Of a stretch of DNA of 38,551 nucleotides, positions 15,869-24,181 are shown piece after piece (position 1 is the first letter of the stretch; each line of letters opens with the position of its first letter). The DNA lies in assembly GCA_045594795.1 (NCBI GenBank), contig JAZNZF010000040.1, forward strand, positions 1 through 38,551, given 5' to 3'. The position numbers were made by a program, and so were the translations under genes. Under the pieces are notes generated by a model that had not been told where the DNA came from, made no database searches, and saw only the letters and a list, made by a program, of their open reading frames with translations. This DNA is from UMGS1532 sp045594795 (GTDB lineage Bacteria > Bacillota > Clostridia > Oscillospirales > Acutalibacteraceae).

Positions 15869-16819
15869 ATGAAAATTACAGTTCTTGATACAAACACCAT
15901 AACCAAAGGCGATGTTTCCCTAAAGCCATTAACCCAGTTTGGCGAAACAGAGTTTTTTGATATGCTATCGGAAGACGAGATAATCGACGTAGCCCGTGAC
16001 AGCGAGGTTATAATCTGCAACAAAGCAAAGATAACTAGCAGAATTATGCAAAACTGCAAAAAGCTTAATTTTATAACTCTGTTTGCCACAGGCTATAACA
16101 ACATTGATTTAGAAGCCGCAAAACAGTACGGTATTACGGTTTCTAACGCGCCCGGTTATTCTACCAATTCGGTAGCACAGCACACCTTTGCCTTTATTTT
16201 AGAGCTTGCGCTTAATATATCTAAGTACAACAAATCAGTAAAGGCGGGCGACTGGGTGCGCTCTAAAAAGTTTAGTTATTTCAGCTACCCGTTATCAGAG
16301 CTTTCGGGTAAAACCCTTGGCATAATAGGGCTTGGTACTATAGGCTTAAAGGTAGCAGAAATAGGCAAAGTATTTGGCATGCGGATTATTGCATACTCGC
16401 GCACAAAAAAAGAGCTTGATGGCATAGAATTTGTGGACTTAGAGACGGTTTTTAAAGAGAGTGACTTTTTAACCCTTCACTGCCCCTTGAACAATGGCAC
16501 CGAGGGTATTGTTTGCAAGAGCCGACTTGCTTTAATGAAGAATAGCGCCTTTATTATTAACACCTCTCGTGGCGGTGTTATAGTTGAAGACGATTTAGTT
16601 GAAGCACTTAATGGTGGCATAATTTCGGGTGCCGCTATTGATGTTCTCGATTTAGAGCCAATGCGTGACAACCACCCCTATCTTAATGCTAAAAATCTGA
16701 TTATCACACCGCACATTGCCTGGGCTACTATTGAAGCACGTGAGAGACTTATTAAATTAGTTGCAAGTAATCTTGAAGCATTTAAAAACGGTAACCCAAT
16801 TAATACCGTAACAGAGTAG
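15869..16819 (+). CDS. D-isomer-specific 2-hydroxyacid dehydrogenase
   Basis: A 316-residue NAD-dependent dehydrogenase that interconverts 2-oxoacids and D-2-hydroxyacids; it resembles glycerate/hydroxypyruvate reductases. The Rossmann motif is GIIGLGTIGLKVA. The catalytic trio is visible: Arg in NTSRGGVIVEDDL, Glu in DVLDLEPM, and His in ITPHIAWAT. SNAPGYSTNSVAQHTFA is the usual substrate-domain segment. The start is ATG 15869 behind AAGGTG; a GTG at 15860 overlaps that ribosome site. It is probably the last gene of the nifS operon, and a new promoter follows at once. A VanH role was considered, but no ligase or VanX partner is nearby. Confidence 0.87.
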   Translation: MKITVLDTNTITKGDVSLKPLTQFGETEFFDMLSEDEIIDVARDSEVIICNKAKITSRIMQNCKKLNFITLFATGYNNIDLEAAKQYGITVSNAPGYSTNSVAQHTFAFILELALNISKYNKSVKAGDWVRSKKFSYFSYPLSELSGKTLGIIGLGTIGLKVAEIGKVFGMRIIAYSRTKKELDGIEFVDLETVFKESDFLTLHCPLNNGTEGIVCKSRLALMKNSAFIINTSRGGVIVEDDLVEALNGGIISGAAIDVLDLEPMRDNHPYLNAKNLIITPHIAWATIEARERLIKLVASNLEAFKNGNPINTVTE

Positions 16820-16842
16820 TTATCAAAATCAATGTAATAATT

Positions 16843-16870
16843 TTGTAACTATACATTTAAGCTATATAAT
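16843..16870 (+). promoter_or_regulatory. Predicted promoter of the O-acylation cluster
   Basis: TTGTAA (16843-16848), 16 bp, TATAAT (16865-16870), just after the dehydrogenase stop and 45 bp before the SGNH hydrolase start. Confidence 0.65.
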
Positions 16871-16915
16871 AGTAATATATTAAATAGAGTATTATATAAA
16901 AAGAGGTGAGTATCG

Positions 16916-17719
16916 TTGGCAATAAAGTTTATCAAAATAACTATGTTAAGCGTTTTATTAATAGTTGCATTAATGCTTGGCAATTTGTATCCCTTACAAG
17001 CAACCGGCACAACCAAAAACGCCTATAAAACCTATTTGAAATCGGCAAATAGCAAAAACTATATTATTGCCGACGAGTACGACTACTCCACCCCTGTGCC
17101 TAAAAACGCAACTGTTAGCAATTCTTACTTTAACGACGCGGTTTTTATCGGTGACTCGCGTGGGGTTGACCTTATGATTTACACCGACATTAAAGACACC
17201 AAAGCACTACCCTATTGCGATGTTGGACTTAATGTTAGCACGGTTTTCACAAAAGACTTTGTTAATATTAAGGGCACAAAGGTAACGGTACTTTCGGCAC
17301 TAAAGAAAAAGAAAAAAAGCTTTAATAAAGTGTACTTAATGTTCGGTCTTAACGAGCTTGGATATTCCTCTGTAAACGCTTTTATAAAGCAATACGCAAA
17401 GCTTGTTGACGCGGTACGTGAAATTAACAAAAATGCAATTATTTACGTTCACTGCATTGTTCCTGTTTCCAAACAACGCGACAACACAAGTGATACCTTT
17501 ACAAACGTACGCATACACAAATGGAATAAACATATAGAAAATATGTGTAAAGATAAAAAGCTTTTTTATATCGACGCTGTTAGCGCCTTTTCGGGTGCTG
17601 ACGGATACTTACCCGACGATGCGGCGTACGACGGTATACATTACAAACCGAGCTACAGCAAAAAATGGTTAGATTACCTTAAAACAAGAACCCTGCTTGT
17701 AAAAGAAAAGGAGAAGTAA
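16916..17719 (+). CDS. Exported SGNH/GDSL-type hydrolase
   Basis: A 267-residue protein with an N-terminal hydrophobic segment (about residues 8-26) that acts as signal or anchor, so the enzyme is extracytoplasmic. The SGNH blocks are present: FIGDSR with Ser81, GLNELG with Asn146, and DGIHY with Asp239 and His242. Such proteins add or remove acyl groups on envelope glycans. It starts with TTG at 16916, 5 nt after AGAGGTGAG. Its stop is 1 bp from the next start, and the MBOAT and DHHW genes downstream place it in an acylation pathway. The exact glycan is unknown. Confidence 0.82.
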   Translation: MAIKFIKITMLSVLLIVALMLGNLYPLQATGTTKNAYKTYLKSANSKNYIIADEYDYSTPVPKNATVSNSYFNDAVFIGDSRGVDLMIYTDIKDTKALPYCDVGLNVSTVFTKDFVNIKGTKVTVLSALKKKKKSFNKVYLMFGLNELGYSSVNAFIKQYAKLVDAVREINKNAIIYVHCIVPVSKQRDNTSDTFTNVRIHKWNKHIENMCKDKKLFYIDAVSAFSGADGYLPDDAAYDGIHYKPSYSKKWLDYLKTRTLLVKEKEK

Positions 17720-17720
17720 A

Positions 17721-18173
17721 ATGAAAAAATTATTTGCTACACTTTTATCGTTAGCTTTAGCGGTTACACTCTGCGCTTGCGGTAGTTTTACCCTTGACAC
17801 AGCCGCACTTGAAACCGAGGTAATTGATTCGGTTACCTTTGATGCACCCTTGCAAAAAATAGATAACGAGAACACCATAGAGGTTTACTATTCTTTGCCC
17901 GAAAATGTAAACGCAATTGTATATCGCGGTTCTTCTATCAGTGCTGACCAGTTCTGTATTTTTACTGCCAAAGATAGTAGCGGTGCAAACGAGACAGAGC
18001 AAATGGTTTTAGAACTTATTAGCGACCTTAAAGAAACCTTCTCATCATACGATGCAGAGGAGGTAACCAAGCTTAACAGCGTTATTGTTAGGAAGAAAGG
18101 TAACTACGTTATTCTGCTTGTTACAAACGACTACGAAAACGGAAACAAAATTATAGATAAATATTTAGGCTAA
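17721..18173 (+). CDS. DUF4358 lipoprotein
   Basis: A 150-residue predicted lipoprotein: positively charged start MKKLF, hydrophobic core, and lipobox LCAC with Cys20. The rest resembles DUF4358, a family commonly found beside SGNH and MBOAT genes in Clostridia, including the C-terminal VRKKGNYVILLVTND strand. The biochemical role is unknown; location and company suggest an accessory factor of envelope acylation on the outer face of the membrane. It starts right after the SGNH gene behind AAGGAGAAG. Confidence 0.75.
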   Translation: MKKLFATLLSLALAVTLCACGSFTLDTAALETEVIDSVTFDAPLQKIDNENTIEVYYSLPENVNAIVYRGSSISADQFCIFTAKDSSGANETEQMVLELISDLKETFSSYDAEEVTKLNSVIVRKKGNYVILLVTNDYENGNKIIDKYLG

Positions 18174-18190
18174 AGCCTATGTGAGAATAT

Positions 18191-18219
18191 AAGCCGACTG
18201 ATTTAAAGTCGGCTTTTTG
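18191..18219 (+). terminator. Hairpin terminator or attenuator inside the acylation cluster
   Basis: AGCCGAC (18192-18198) pairs with GTCGGCT (18208-18214), followed by TTTTTG. It separates the SGNH/DUF4358 pair from the MBOAT gene. No separate promoter is evident for MBOAT, so partial read-through is likely. Confidence 0.7.
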
Positions 18220-18242
18220 TTAAAAAAGGAGTACAAGCGGCA

Positions 18243-19646
18243 ATGGTATTTTCATCCTCAATATTTATGTTCGGATTTTTAGCAGCGGTGTTGCCGCTTT
18301 ATTTCTTATGCCCAAAAAAATACAGAAACCTTGTTCTTCTTATATTCAGTCTTTTCTTTTTCTATGCGTGGGACATGCCCTTATACTCGCTTATAATGGT
18401 ATTCTCTACCGTGTTCGATTATTTTAACGGCTTAGCTATTGAGCGTTATAGAAACAAGGGCAACCAAAAGGGCGCTAAAGCGGTGCTCATTATATCTGTA
18501 GTTGGCAACCTTGCTATACTCTGCTTTTACAAATACACAAACCTATTTGTTACCGGCATAAACAGTATTTTAAGCACCAACATTCCGCTTTTAAATTTGG
18601 CTTTGCCAATAGGTATCTCCTTTTACACCTTCCAGACCATGTCGTACACTATAGACGTATATCTTGGCAACTGTTCGGTGCAAAAAAATATTGTTAACTT
18701 TGCTACATACGTAACCATGTTCCCACAGCTTATTGCAGGACCTATTGTGCGCTACGTTGACGTTGAACGTGAGCTTAACTACCGCAAAGAAACCTTAAAA
18801 GACTTCGGCTTAGGCGTTAAGCGTTTTGTTTACGGCCTTGCCAAAAAGGTGCTGCTTGCAAATACTGCAGGCGCTATATGGACCGAAATCTCGGCTATGC
18901 AAAACCCACCCGTGCTAACGGCTTGGCTTGGCGCTATTGCATTTAGTTTTCAGATATTTTTTGATTTTGCCGGCTATAGCGATATGGCTATAGGTATGGG
19001 ACATATGCTTGGCTTTAAGTTTTTGGAAAACTTTAATCTGCCGTACATATCAAGGAGCATAACAGAATTCTGGCGCAGATGGCATATTTCCCTTGGCACC
19101 TGGTTTAAAGAGTACGTATACATCCCCTTAGGTGGCAACCGCAAGGGTCTAAAAAGGCAGATATTAAACCTACTAATTGTATGGGCGCTTACGGGCTTTT
19201 GGCATGGCGCCTCGTGGAATTATTTACTTTGGGGCTTATACTTTGGCATAATACTTATTTTAGAAAAGCTATTTTTACTAAAAGCGCTCGATAAATGCCC
19301 AAAATTTATTCGCCACGTATACTCATTGTTTTTAATAATTATTGGTTGGGTTATCTTTGCAAATGAAGATTTTACACAGCTTGGGTTATACCTTAAAAAT
19401 CTATTCTATTCTCCAAACGGTTTTGCAAACGGATATACTTTGTACCTTACACTCTCCAACCTTGCATTATGGATTTTGGCAACGGTCTTCTCAACCGCGC
19501 TACCAAGCAAAATTTCAGGGTACATTAACCGCAAGCACTCAGCACCCGAGTGGCTCAAAGCTACAGGTCTTGTTGTACTGCTTATTATATCCATAGCATT
19601 TATGGTTGGCGAATCGTACAACCCATTCTTGTATTTCAGATTTTAA
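18243..19646 (+). CDS. MBOAT family O-acyltransferase
   Basis: A 467-residue polytopic membrane protein of the DltB/AlgI-type MBOAT family, which passes acyl groups (usually acetyl) across the membrane to envelope polymers. The family hallmarks are LPIGISFYTFQTMSYTIDVY, PQLIAGPIVRY, DFAGYSDMAIG, FWRRWHISLGTWFKEYVYIPLGG and GFWHGASWNYLLWG, where His321 is the presumed active-site histidine. The start sits behind AAAGGAG. The DHHW-type partner follows 15 bp later, as in AlgI/AlgJ or PatA/PatB systems, in which MBOAT exports the acyl group and an SGNH-like protein attaches it. Confidence 0.92.
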   Translation: MVFSSSIFMFGFLAAVLPLYFLCPKKYRNLVLLIFSLFFFYAWDMPLYSLIMVFSTVFDYFNGLAIERYRNKGNQKGAKAVLIISVVGNLAILCFYKYTNLFVTGINSILSTNIPLLNLALPIGISFYTFQTMSYTIDVYLGNCSVQKNIVNFATYVTMFPQLIAGPIVRYVDVERELNYRKETLKDFGLGVKRFVYGLAKKVLLANTAGAIWTEISAMQNPPVLTAWLGAIAFSFQIFFDFAGYSDMAIGMGHMLGFKFLENFNLPYISRSITEFWRRWHISLGTWFKEYVYIPLGGNRKGLKRQILNLLIVWALTGFWHGASWNYLLWGLYFGIILILEKLFLLKALDKCPKFIRHVYSLFLIIIGWVIFANEDFTQLGLYLKNLFYSPNGFANGYTLYLTLSNLALWILATVFSTALPSKISGYINRKHSAPEWLKATGLVVLLIISIAFMVGESYNPFLYFRF

Positions 19647-19661
19647 AGGGGGAGATTTGAT

Positions 19662-20783
19662 ATGAAACGCAAGGGCTTAACTACCACCGTTGCATTTATT
19701 CTTATAATTGCAATTTTTTCGTTAGGCTCACTTATTGCGCCCGACCGCAGCTTTTCTGATAACGAAAATCGCGGTCTGCAAGGTTTTCCAAAGTTCTCCC
19801 TATCGAGTGTTCTTAGAGGGGAGACCCAAAGCCTTATTAACGACTACGCTTCCGACCAGCTTATTTTTAGAGACGGGCTTATAACCCTTAAAACCTGCCT
19901 GCAATACTGGGGCGGCAAGCGAGATATTGGTGATACCTATATAGGTAAGGGCGGCCAATATGTTGACAAGCTTTTAGAAAGCGACCTTGACGATAGGGTT
20001 TTTACGAGCAATTTAACTGCTATAGCTCAGTTTTCAAATATTGTTAAAGAAAAACTACCTAATGCAAAGCTTTATCTTTTACCCATACCTACCTCTGCTG
20101 TTAGTGTTAGTGATTGTCTGCCTATGGGCGCTGAGCTGTTTTCGCAGAGCAATAAAATTGATAGCCTAAAGCAAGTGGAAAATGTAAATTACGTTGATAT
20201 ATACTCGGTTTTCAAAGCTTCAGACAAGCAACTTTACTACAAAACCGACCCACATTGGACTGCCGACGGCGCTTATCTTGCATACACCGAATTTTGTAAG
20301 TCTGCAAAAATATCCGCCGCAAGTTATGATAAACACACTGTTGGGTCTGATATTTTTAGAGGTACGCTATATTCAAAAGCTCCCCTACCCTTTGCGCCTT
20401 ACGATACCGTTTTACTTTACAACAAAGCAGATGCGCAAAACTACTTGGTTACTACAAACGGCAACCAAACCAAAGGCATTTACGATACCCAGTACCTTGA
20501 AAAGAAGGACAAATACAGCGTATTTTTGGGCGGTAATCAGCCTTACGTAACGGTCAGCGGTGGCAAAGGCACGGGCCATTTGCTTGTTATTCGCGACTCG
20601 TTTGCAAGCTCCATACTCCCCTACTTAATGGAAAATTACGAAAGTGTTAGTTTACTTGATACAAGGTACTACACAGGCTCTGTAAATACATTGCTTAATG
20701 ATACCGACTTTACCGACGTGCTTGTTATGATGGGGCTTAAAAACCTTGTTGAAGATAAAACCCTTCCCATAATTTTAGGTTAA
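19662..20783 (+). CDS. DHHW family (AlgJ/AlgX-like) exported acyl-transfer protein
   Basis: A 373-residue protein with an N-terminal membrane anchor (about 8-26) and an outside SGNH-like domain. FSDNENRGLQ near residues 31-40 is the usual start of the mature region. KTDPHWTADGAY (Asp196, His198) is the DHHW motif, and VIRDSFASS (Asp312, Ser313) carries the presumed serine. AlgJ/AlgX relatives accept acetyl from an MBOAT partner and acetylate polysaccharide; the gene 15 bp upstream is such an MBOAT. It is the last gene of the acylation cluster. The glycan target is not evident. Confidence 0.85.
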   Translation: MKRKGLTTTVAFILIIAIFSLGSLIAPDRSFSDNENRGLQGFPKFSLSSVLRGETQSLINDYASDQLIFRDGLITLKTCLQYWGGKRDIGDTYIGKGGQYVDKLLESDLDDRVFTSNLTAIAQFSNIVKEKLPNAKLYLLPIPTSAVSVSDCLPMGAELFSQSNKIDSLKQVENVNYVDIYSVFKASDKQLYYKTDPHWTADGAYLAYTEFCKSAKISAASYDKHTVGSDIFRGTLYSKAPLPFAPYDTVLLYNKADAQNYLVTTNGNQTKGIYDTQYLEKKDKYSVFLGGNQPYVTVSGGKGTGHLLVIRDSFASSILPYLMENYESVSLLDTRYYTGSVNTLLNDTDFTDVLVMMGLKNLVEDKTLPIILG

Positions 20784-20856
20784 TTAATAAAATTTTAAAA
20801 TGATGCAATAAAACGCTATCTTTCTGCATTATTTAATTGAAAGGACCGCGAAGCTT

Positions 20857-21426
20857 ATGTTAAATATAGTTTTAACCTTACAACAAATAAGCGAATCCTT
20901 ACCCGTATTAGAAGACTCTGATATTATTGCAATAGCAAAAAGCGAAGAGGATGCACTTCAAAACTTCTATAAAAAAGCAAAAAACAGTATTTACGGCTTT
21001 GCGCTTTCTATAACAAAAAATAAATATGATGCAGAAGATGTTTTGCAGGAAACGGTTTTGGTAGTATATAGTAATGCCAACAAATATGAATGCCAAGGTA
21101 AACCGATGGCGTGGGTGCTTACAATAGCAAAAAATCTTGCCTTAGCTAAGTTTAGAGAGCAAAAAAAGCAACAATCCTTTAGTGAAAGCATTGGCTATAA
21201 CGTGCAAGATTTCTCGCACATTGAAAGCCTTGAACTACGCTTGATTATCGAGGCGGTGTTCACAACACTTAGCGATGAGGAACGCAGCATTGTTACCCTA
21301 AAAACAGTATCGGGATTGCACTTTAGAGAGATTGCATCACTACTCTCTTTACCCATCGGTACCGTGCTTTCTAAATACCACCGAGCCGTAAAGAAACTGC
21401 AGCAGAACATATCGGGGAGGCTTTAA
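20857..21426 (+). CDS. ECF-type RNA polymerase sigma factor
   Basis: A 189-residue sigma-70 family factor with only regions 2 and 4. Region 2 spans about 27-95 (YGFALSITKNKYDAEDVLQETVLVVY, then AWVLTIAKNLALAKFR). Region 4 spans about 130-182, with a helix-turn-helix in HFREIASLLSLPIGTVLSKYHRAVKKL. The preceding 73 bp contain only an imperfect AT-rich hairpin. The next gene, 3 bp away, encodes a membrane protein with an RsgI-like ectodomain, its likely anti-sigma factor. The protein is too short for SigI, RsgI's classical partner. Target promoters are not recognisable. Confidence 0.88.
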   Translation: MLNIVLTLQQISESLPVLEDSDIIAIAKSEEDALQNFYKKAKNSIYGFALSITKNKYDAEDVLQETVLVVYSNANKYECQGKPMAWVLTIAKNLALAKFREQKKQQSFSESIGYNVQDFSHIESLELRLIIEAVFTTLSDEERSIVTLKTVSGLHFREIASLLSLPIGTVLSKYHRAVKKLQQNISGRL

Positions 21427-21429
21427 TAA

Positions 21430-22992
21430 ATGGATAATAAAATTAAATTAGCGCTAAACAAAGCCTATTCTAAAATGATACCCGAAGATTTCTATAAAAA
21501 CATAGAGCAAAACCTCGACTGCAAACAAGGAAGGACGATGATTTTACCTATGAAAAACCAGAACAACAAAAAATATTTACGCTATGCTTTATCAATAGCT
21601 GCAGCTTTGGTGCTTGTATTTACAGGCGCTTTTGGCGGAATTTATTATTCCAATAACATAGCCGTTGATTCTATAATTGATTTAGACGTAAACCCAAGCG
21701 TTGAAATTACAACTAACAAAAATGACCGAGTAATCGATGCGATTGCTGTTAATAAAGACGCCAAAACTGTGTTACAGGATATGGACTTAAAAGGTACCGA
21801 TTTGGATGTTGCGGTAAACGCGATTATCGGTTCTATGCTTAAAAACGGATACCTGAGTGCTAATAGTAATGGTGAAATTTTAGTTACCGTTCAGAACAAC
21901 GATAAGCAGAAAGCAAATATAATAAAAACCGAAATTCTTTCTGAAATTAAAGCCTTGCTTAAATCTAAAGAAGTAAAAGCAGACCTGCTTAATCAGGTTA
22001 CCACAAAGGATGAAAGCGCCCAAGATTTTGCCCTAAAGCATAAAATTTCTTTAGGTAAGGCTATATTTATAGAAAAACTTGTAGCAAAGGATTCTTCACT
22101 TAACGCTGACGAGCTTGCAAAAATGTCTATTGCAGAAATTTCCAAAACCATATCAAGCAAAAAAATCGATATAACCGACATTATTGACTACGATTACGAC
22201 GACGGCATTGCGGAAAATATCGTCGACGAAATTGAAGATATACAAGAAAACCCCGTAAACGCAGAAAAACCTAAAGAGGTTATTTCTGAAGACCGCGCCA
22301 AGCATATTGCTTGTGGGGATGCCAAGGTAAACGTTAATAATGCTATATTCAAGAAAGTAAAACTTGATACAGACGACGGTAAAAAGTACTACGACATTGA
22401 GTTTTCTATAAACAACAATGAATACGATTATGAAATTGATGCCTACTCGGGCGCAATATTAGACAAAGACGTTGATAGAGATAATGTTATTGTATCTAAG
22501 CCTACTGGCGCCGAAAAGCCTGTTGTCAGCGAAAGCCCCACGTCTAGCGCGAATATAAGCGAAAAGAAAGCTAAGAGCATTGTATTAGAGCATATAGGTG
22601 CTAATTCAAAGGACGTTGTTTTCCGCAAGGTAAATCTTGAATATGACGATGGCAGAAGGTACTACGATATTGAATTAGTTTATAATAACTACGAGTACGA
22701 TTATGAAATATCCTATAAAACGGGTAAGATTCTTGAACACTCGTCAGAAAGAGCAGAGGGCTACAACAACCCTTCTGCAACAAAAATTACAAAAGATAAA
22801 GCCAGAGCCTTGGCGCTAAGCTATGCAAAAGTATCAGCTGAAGACGTAATATTTGAATCTATAGAGCTTGATGACGACGACGGTAGGTCTGTATACGAAA
22901 TCGAGTTTAGAGCAAACGGATATGAATACTCTTGCTCGGTTGATGCCATAAGCGGCAAGATATTCGATTTTGAAAAAGAAAGAGACGACTAA
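21430..22992 (+). CDS. RsgI-like membrane anti-sigma factor with three PepSY domains
   Basis: A 520-residue single-pass protein. Residues 1-50 are cytoplasmic and would hold the sigma factor; 52-73 form the membrane helix. Just outside lies an RsgI-type domain beginning SIIDLDVNPSVEITTNKNDR, with Asn88-Pro89 at the position where RsgI proteins are known to self-cleave. Three PepSY-like repeats follow (about 284-345, 375-437, 452-515), each with a DDG..YYDIEF/EYDYEI pattern and an acidic surface. It likely releases the sigma factor when its ectodomain senses an envelope or extracellular cue. No Ser/Thr kinase-type motif is present in the short N-terminus. Confidence 0.8.
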   Translation: MDNKIKLALNKAYSKMIPEDFYKNIEQNLDCKQGRTMILPMKNQNNKKYLRYALSIAAALVLVFTGAFGGIYYSNNIAVDSIIDLDVNPSVEITTNKNDRVIDAIAVNKDAKTVLQDMDLKGTDLDVAVNAIIGSMLKNGYLSANSNGEILVTVQNNDKQKANIIKTEILSEIKALLKSKEVKADLLNQVTTKDESAQDFALKHKISLGKAIFIEKLVAKDSSLNADELAKMSIAEISKTISSKKIDITDIIDYDYDDGIAENIVDEIEDIQENPVNAEKPKEVISEDRAKHIACGDAKVNVNNAIFKKVKLDTDDGKKYYDIEFSINNNEYDYEIDAYSGAILDKDVDRDNVIVSKPTGAEKPVVSESPTSSANISEKKAKSIVLEHIGANSKDVVFRKVNLEYDDGRRYYDIELVYNNYEYDYEISYKTGKILEHSSERAEGYNNPSATKITKDKARALALSYAKVSAEDVIFESIELDDDDGRSVYEIEFRANGYEYSCSVDAISGKIFDFEKERDD

Positions 22993-23025
22993 CCCCACCT
23001 ATCTATAAAGTAAAATAAACAAAAA

Positions 23026-23063
23026 AATAACCGAGCTATCATAAATTAGATAGCTCGGTTATT
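23026..23063. terminator. Bidirectional terminator, perfect 15-bp stem
   Basis: AATAACCGAGCTATC (23026-23040) and GATAGCTCGGTTATT (23049-23063) are perfect inverted repeats. The minus strand runs into TTTTTTTG, ending the ferredoxin gene; on the plus strand it ends the sigma/anti-sigma operon. Confidence 0.9.
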
Positions 23064-23074
23064 GCTATTTATAA

Positions 23075-23242
23075 TTATTCAGAAATAGCGTCTACAGGGC
23101 AACCATCAGCGCAAGAACCACAATCGATGCACTTGTCAGCGTCGATAACGTATTTGCTATCGCCCTCAGAAATAGCCTCTACAGGACAAGTAGAAGCGCA
23201 TGCACCACAGCTGATGCACTCGTCAGAAATTTTGTATGCCAT
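23075..23242 (-). CDS. 2[4Fe-4S] ferredoxin
   Basis: A 55-residue clostridial-type ferredoxin, a small soluble electron carrier for anaerobic redox enzymes. It begins MAYKISDECISCGACASTCP and contains a second cluster motif CIDCGSCADGCP. Each motif has the CxxCxxCxxxC(P) pattern, giving two [4Fe-4S] clusters, and both halves end in VEAIS/VDAIS as expected from the internal duplication. The ATG lies behind GGAGGTG; the promoter is at 23273-23300 and a strong terminator follows. Confidence 0.96.
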   Translation of the reverse strand: MAYKISDECISCGACASTCPVEAISEGDSKYVIDADKCIDCGSCADGCPVDAISE

Positions 23243-23272
23243 TGTTTACACCTCCAACTTTAGCTTAATTTA

Positions 23273-23300
23273 ATTGTAACACATTTGCTAAAAAAAGCAA
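23273..23300 (-). promoter_or_regulatory. Predicted promoter of the ferredoxin gene
   Basis: Minus strand TTGCTT (23300-23295), 16 bp, TACAAT (23278-23273). The -35 region overlaps a small TTGCT...AGCAA palindrome past the ricT stop. Confidence 0.6.
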
Positions 23301-23318
23301 GTATGAAATAATTACAAA

Positions 23319-24170
23319 CTAATTTTCGCTTTCCTCGTGCTCGTTTTCCACCTTTTTAATACCCTTATGGCGCAAGAATTTAACCTCATCACGATGTACC
23401 GAAAAGGGTATCCCCTCGTCGCCCACACGTACCTGAAGCATTCCGGTTAAGGTGTTTGCAGAAAGCACAATCGCATCGCCATCACGCGTTCTTACTGTAG
23501 AACCTACTTTTGGGGTTTGGCGGTTAAGGTACTCGTAAGCCTCTTGCTCGTATTTTAAGCAGCACATAAGTCTGCCACAGCTACCAGATATTTTTGTGGG
23601 ATTTAAAGATAGGTTTTGTTCTTTAGCCATCTTTATAGAAACGGGCTGAAAGTCGTCTAAAAAGCGTGCGCAACAGAACTGCTGACCGCAAATACCAAGA
23701 CCGCCAAGCATCTTCGCCTCATCGCGTACACCTATTTGGCGAAGCTCTATTCTTGTACGGAATACTGCAGCCAAATCTTTTACAAGCTCGCGGAAATCAA
23801 CACGTCCGTCAGATGTGAAATAGAATAGTATTTTTGTTCCGTCGAATGAGCATTCTACATCAACAAGCTTCATATCAAGCTTATGCGCAATTATTTTCTC
23901 CTCGCACACCTTGAATGCTTCTTCCTCTTTTTTTCTATTCTCCTCTGCCTTGCGATTATCCTGCTCGGTAGCGGTACGCACAACCTTTTTCAAAGGCTTT
24001 ACAACCTCGCTTTCGGTTACCTTGTGGTTAGCAGAAGCAACCGTACCAAACTCAAGTCCGCGAGCTGTTTCTACAATAACCTTATCGCCTACAGAATAAT
24101 TTTGATTTGATGGGTCGAAATAATATACTCTGCCCTCGGGCTTGAATTTTACACCTATTACCTCAATCAT
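23319..24170 (-). CDS. ricT: PSP1-domain regulator RicT (YaaT)
   Basis: A 283-residue cytoplasmic protein of the PSP1/YaaT family. In B. subtilis RicT works with RicA and RicF in an Fe-S-containing complex that affects mRNA processing by RNase Y and development. The PSP1 core runs from about residue 60 to 220 and includes RQIGVRDEAKMLGGLGICGQ. Six cysteines in GICGQQFCCARF and GSCGRLMCCLKY match the conserved cluster ligands. The C-terminus ends in an acidic tail. It follows the DUF4340 gene after 11 bp and appears to be the last gene of the Gld-like operon, behind AAGGAGG. Confidence 0.92.
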   Translation of the reverse strand: MIEVIGVKFKPEGRVYYFDPSNQNYSVGDKVIVETARGLEFGTVASANHKVTESEVVKPLKKVVRTATEQDNRKAEENRKKEEEAFKVCEEKIIAHKLDMKLVDVECSFDGTKILFYFTSDGRVDFRELVKDLAAVFRTRIELRQIGVRDEAKMLGGLGICGQQFCCARFLDDFQPVSIKMAKEQNLSLNPTKISGSCGRLMCCLKYEQEAYEYLNRQTPKVGSTVRTRDGDAIVLSANTLTGMLQVRVGDEGIPFSVHRDEVKFLRHKGIKKVENEHEESEN

Positions 24171-24181
24171 ACTATACCTCC

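Noticed and set aside
15869..16819. VanH-type D-lactate dehydrogenase for glycopeptide resistance
   Set aside because: No D-Ala-D-Lac ligase, VanX or two-component regulator is nearby, and the motifs fit the general glycerate dehydrogenase-like group.
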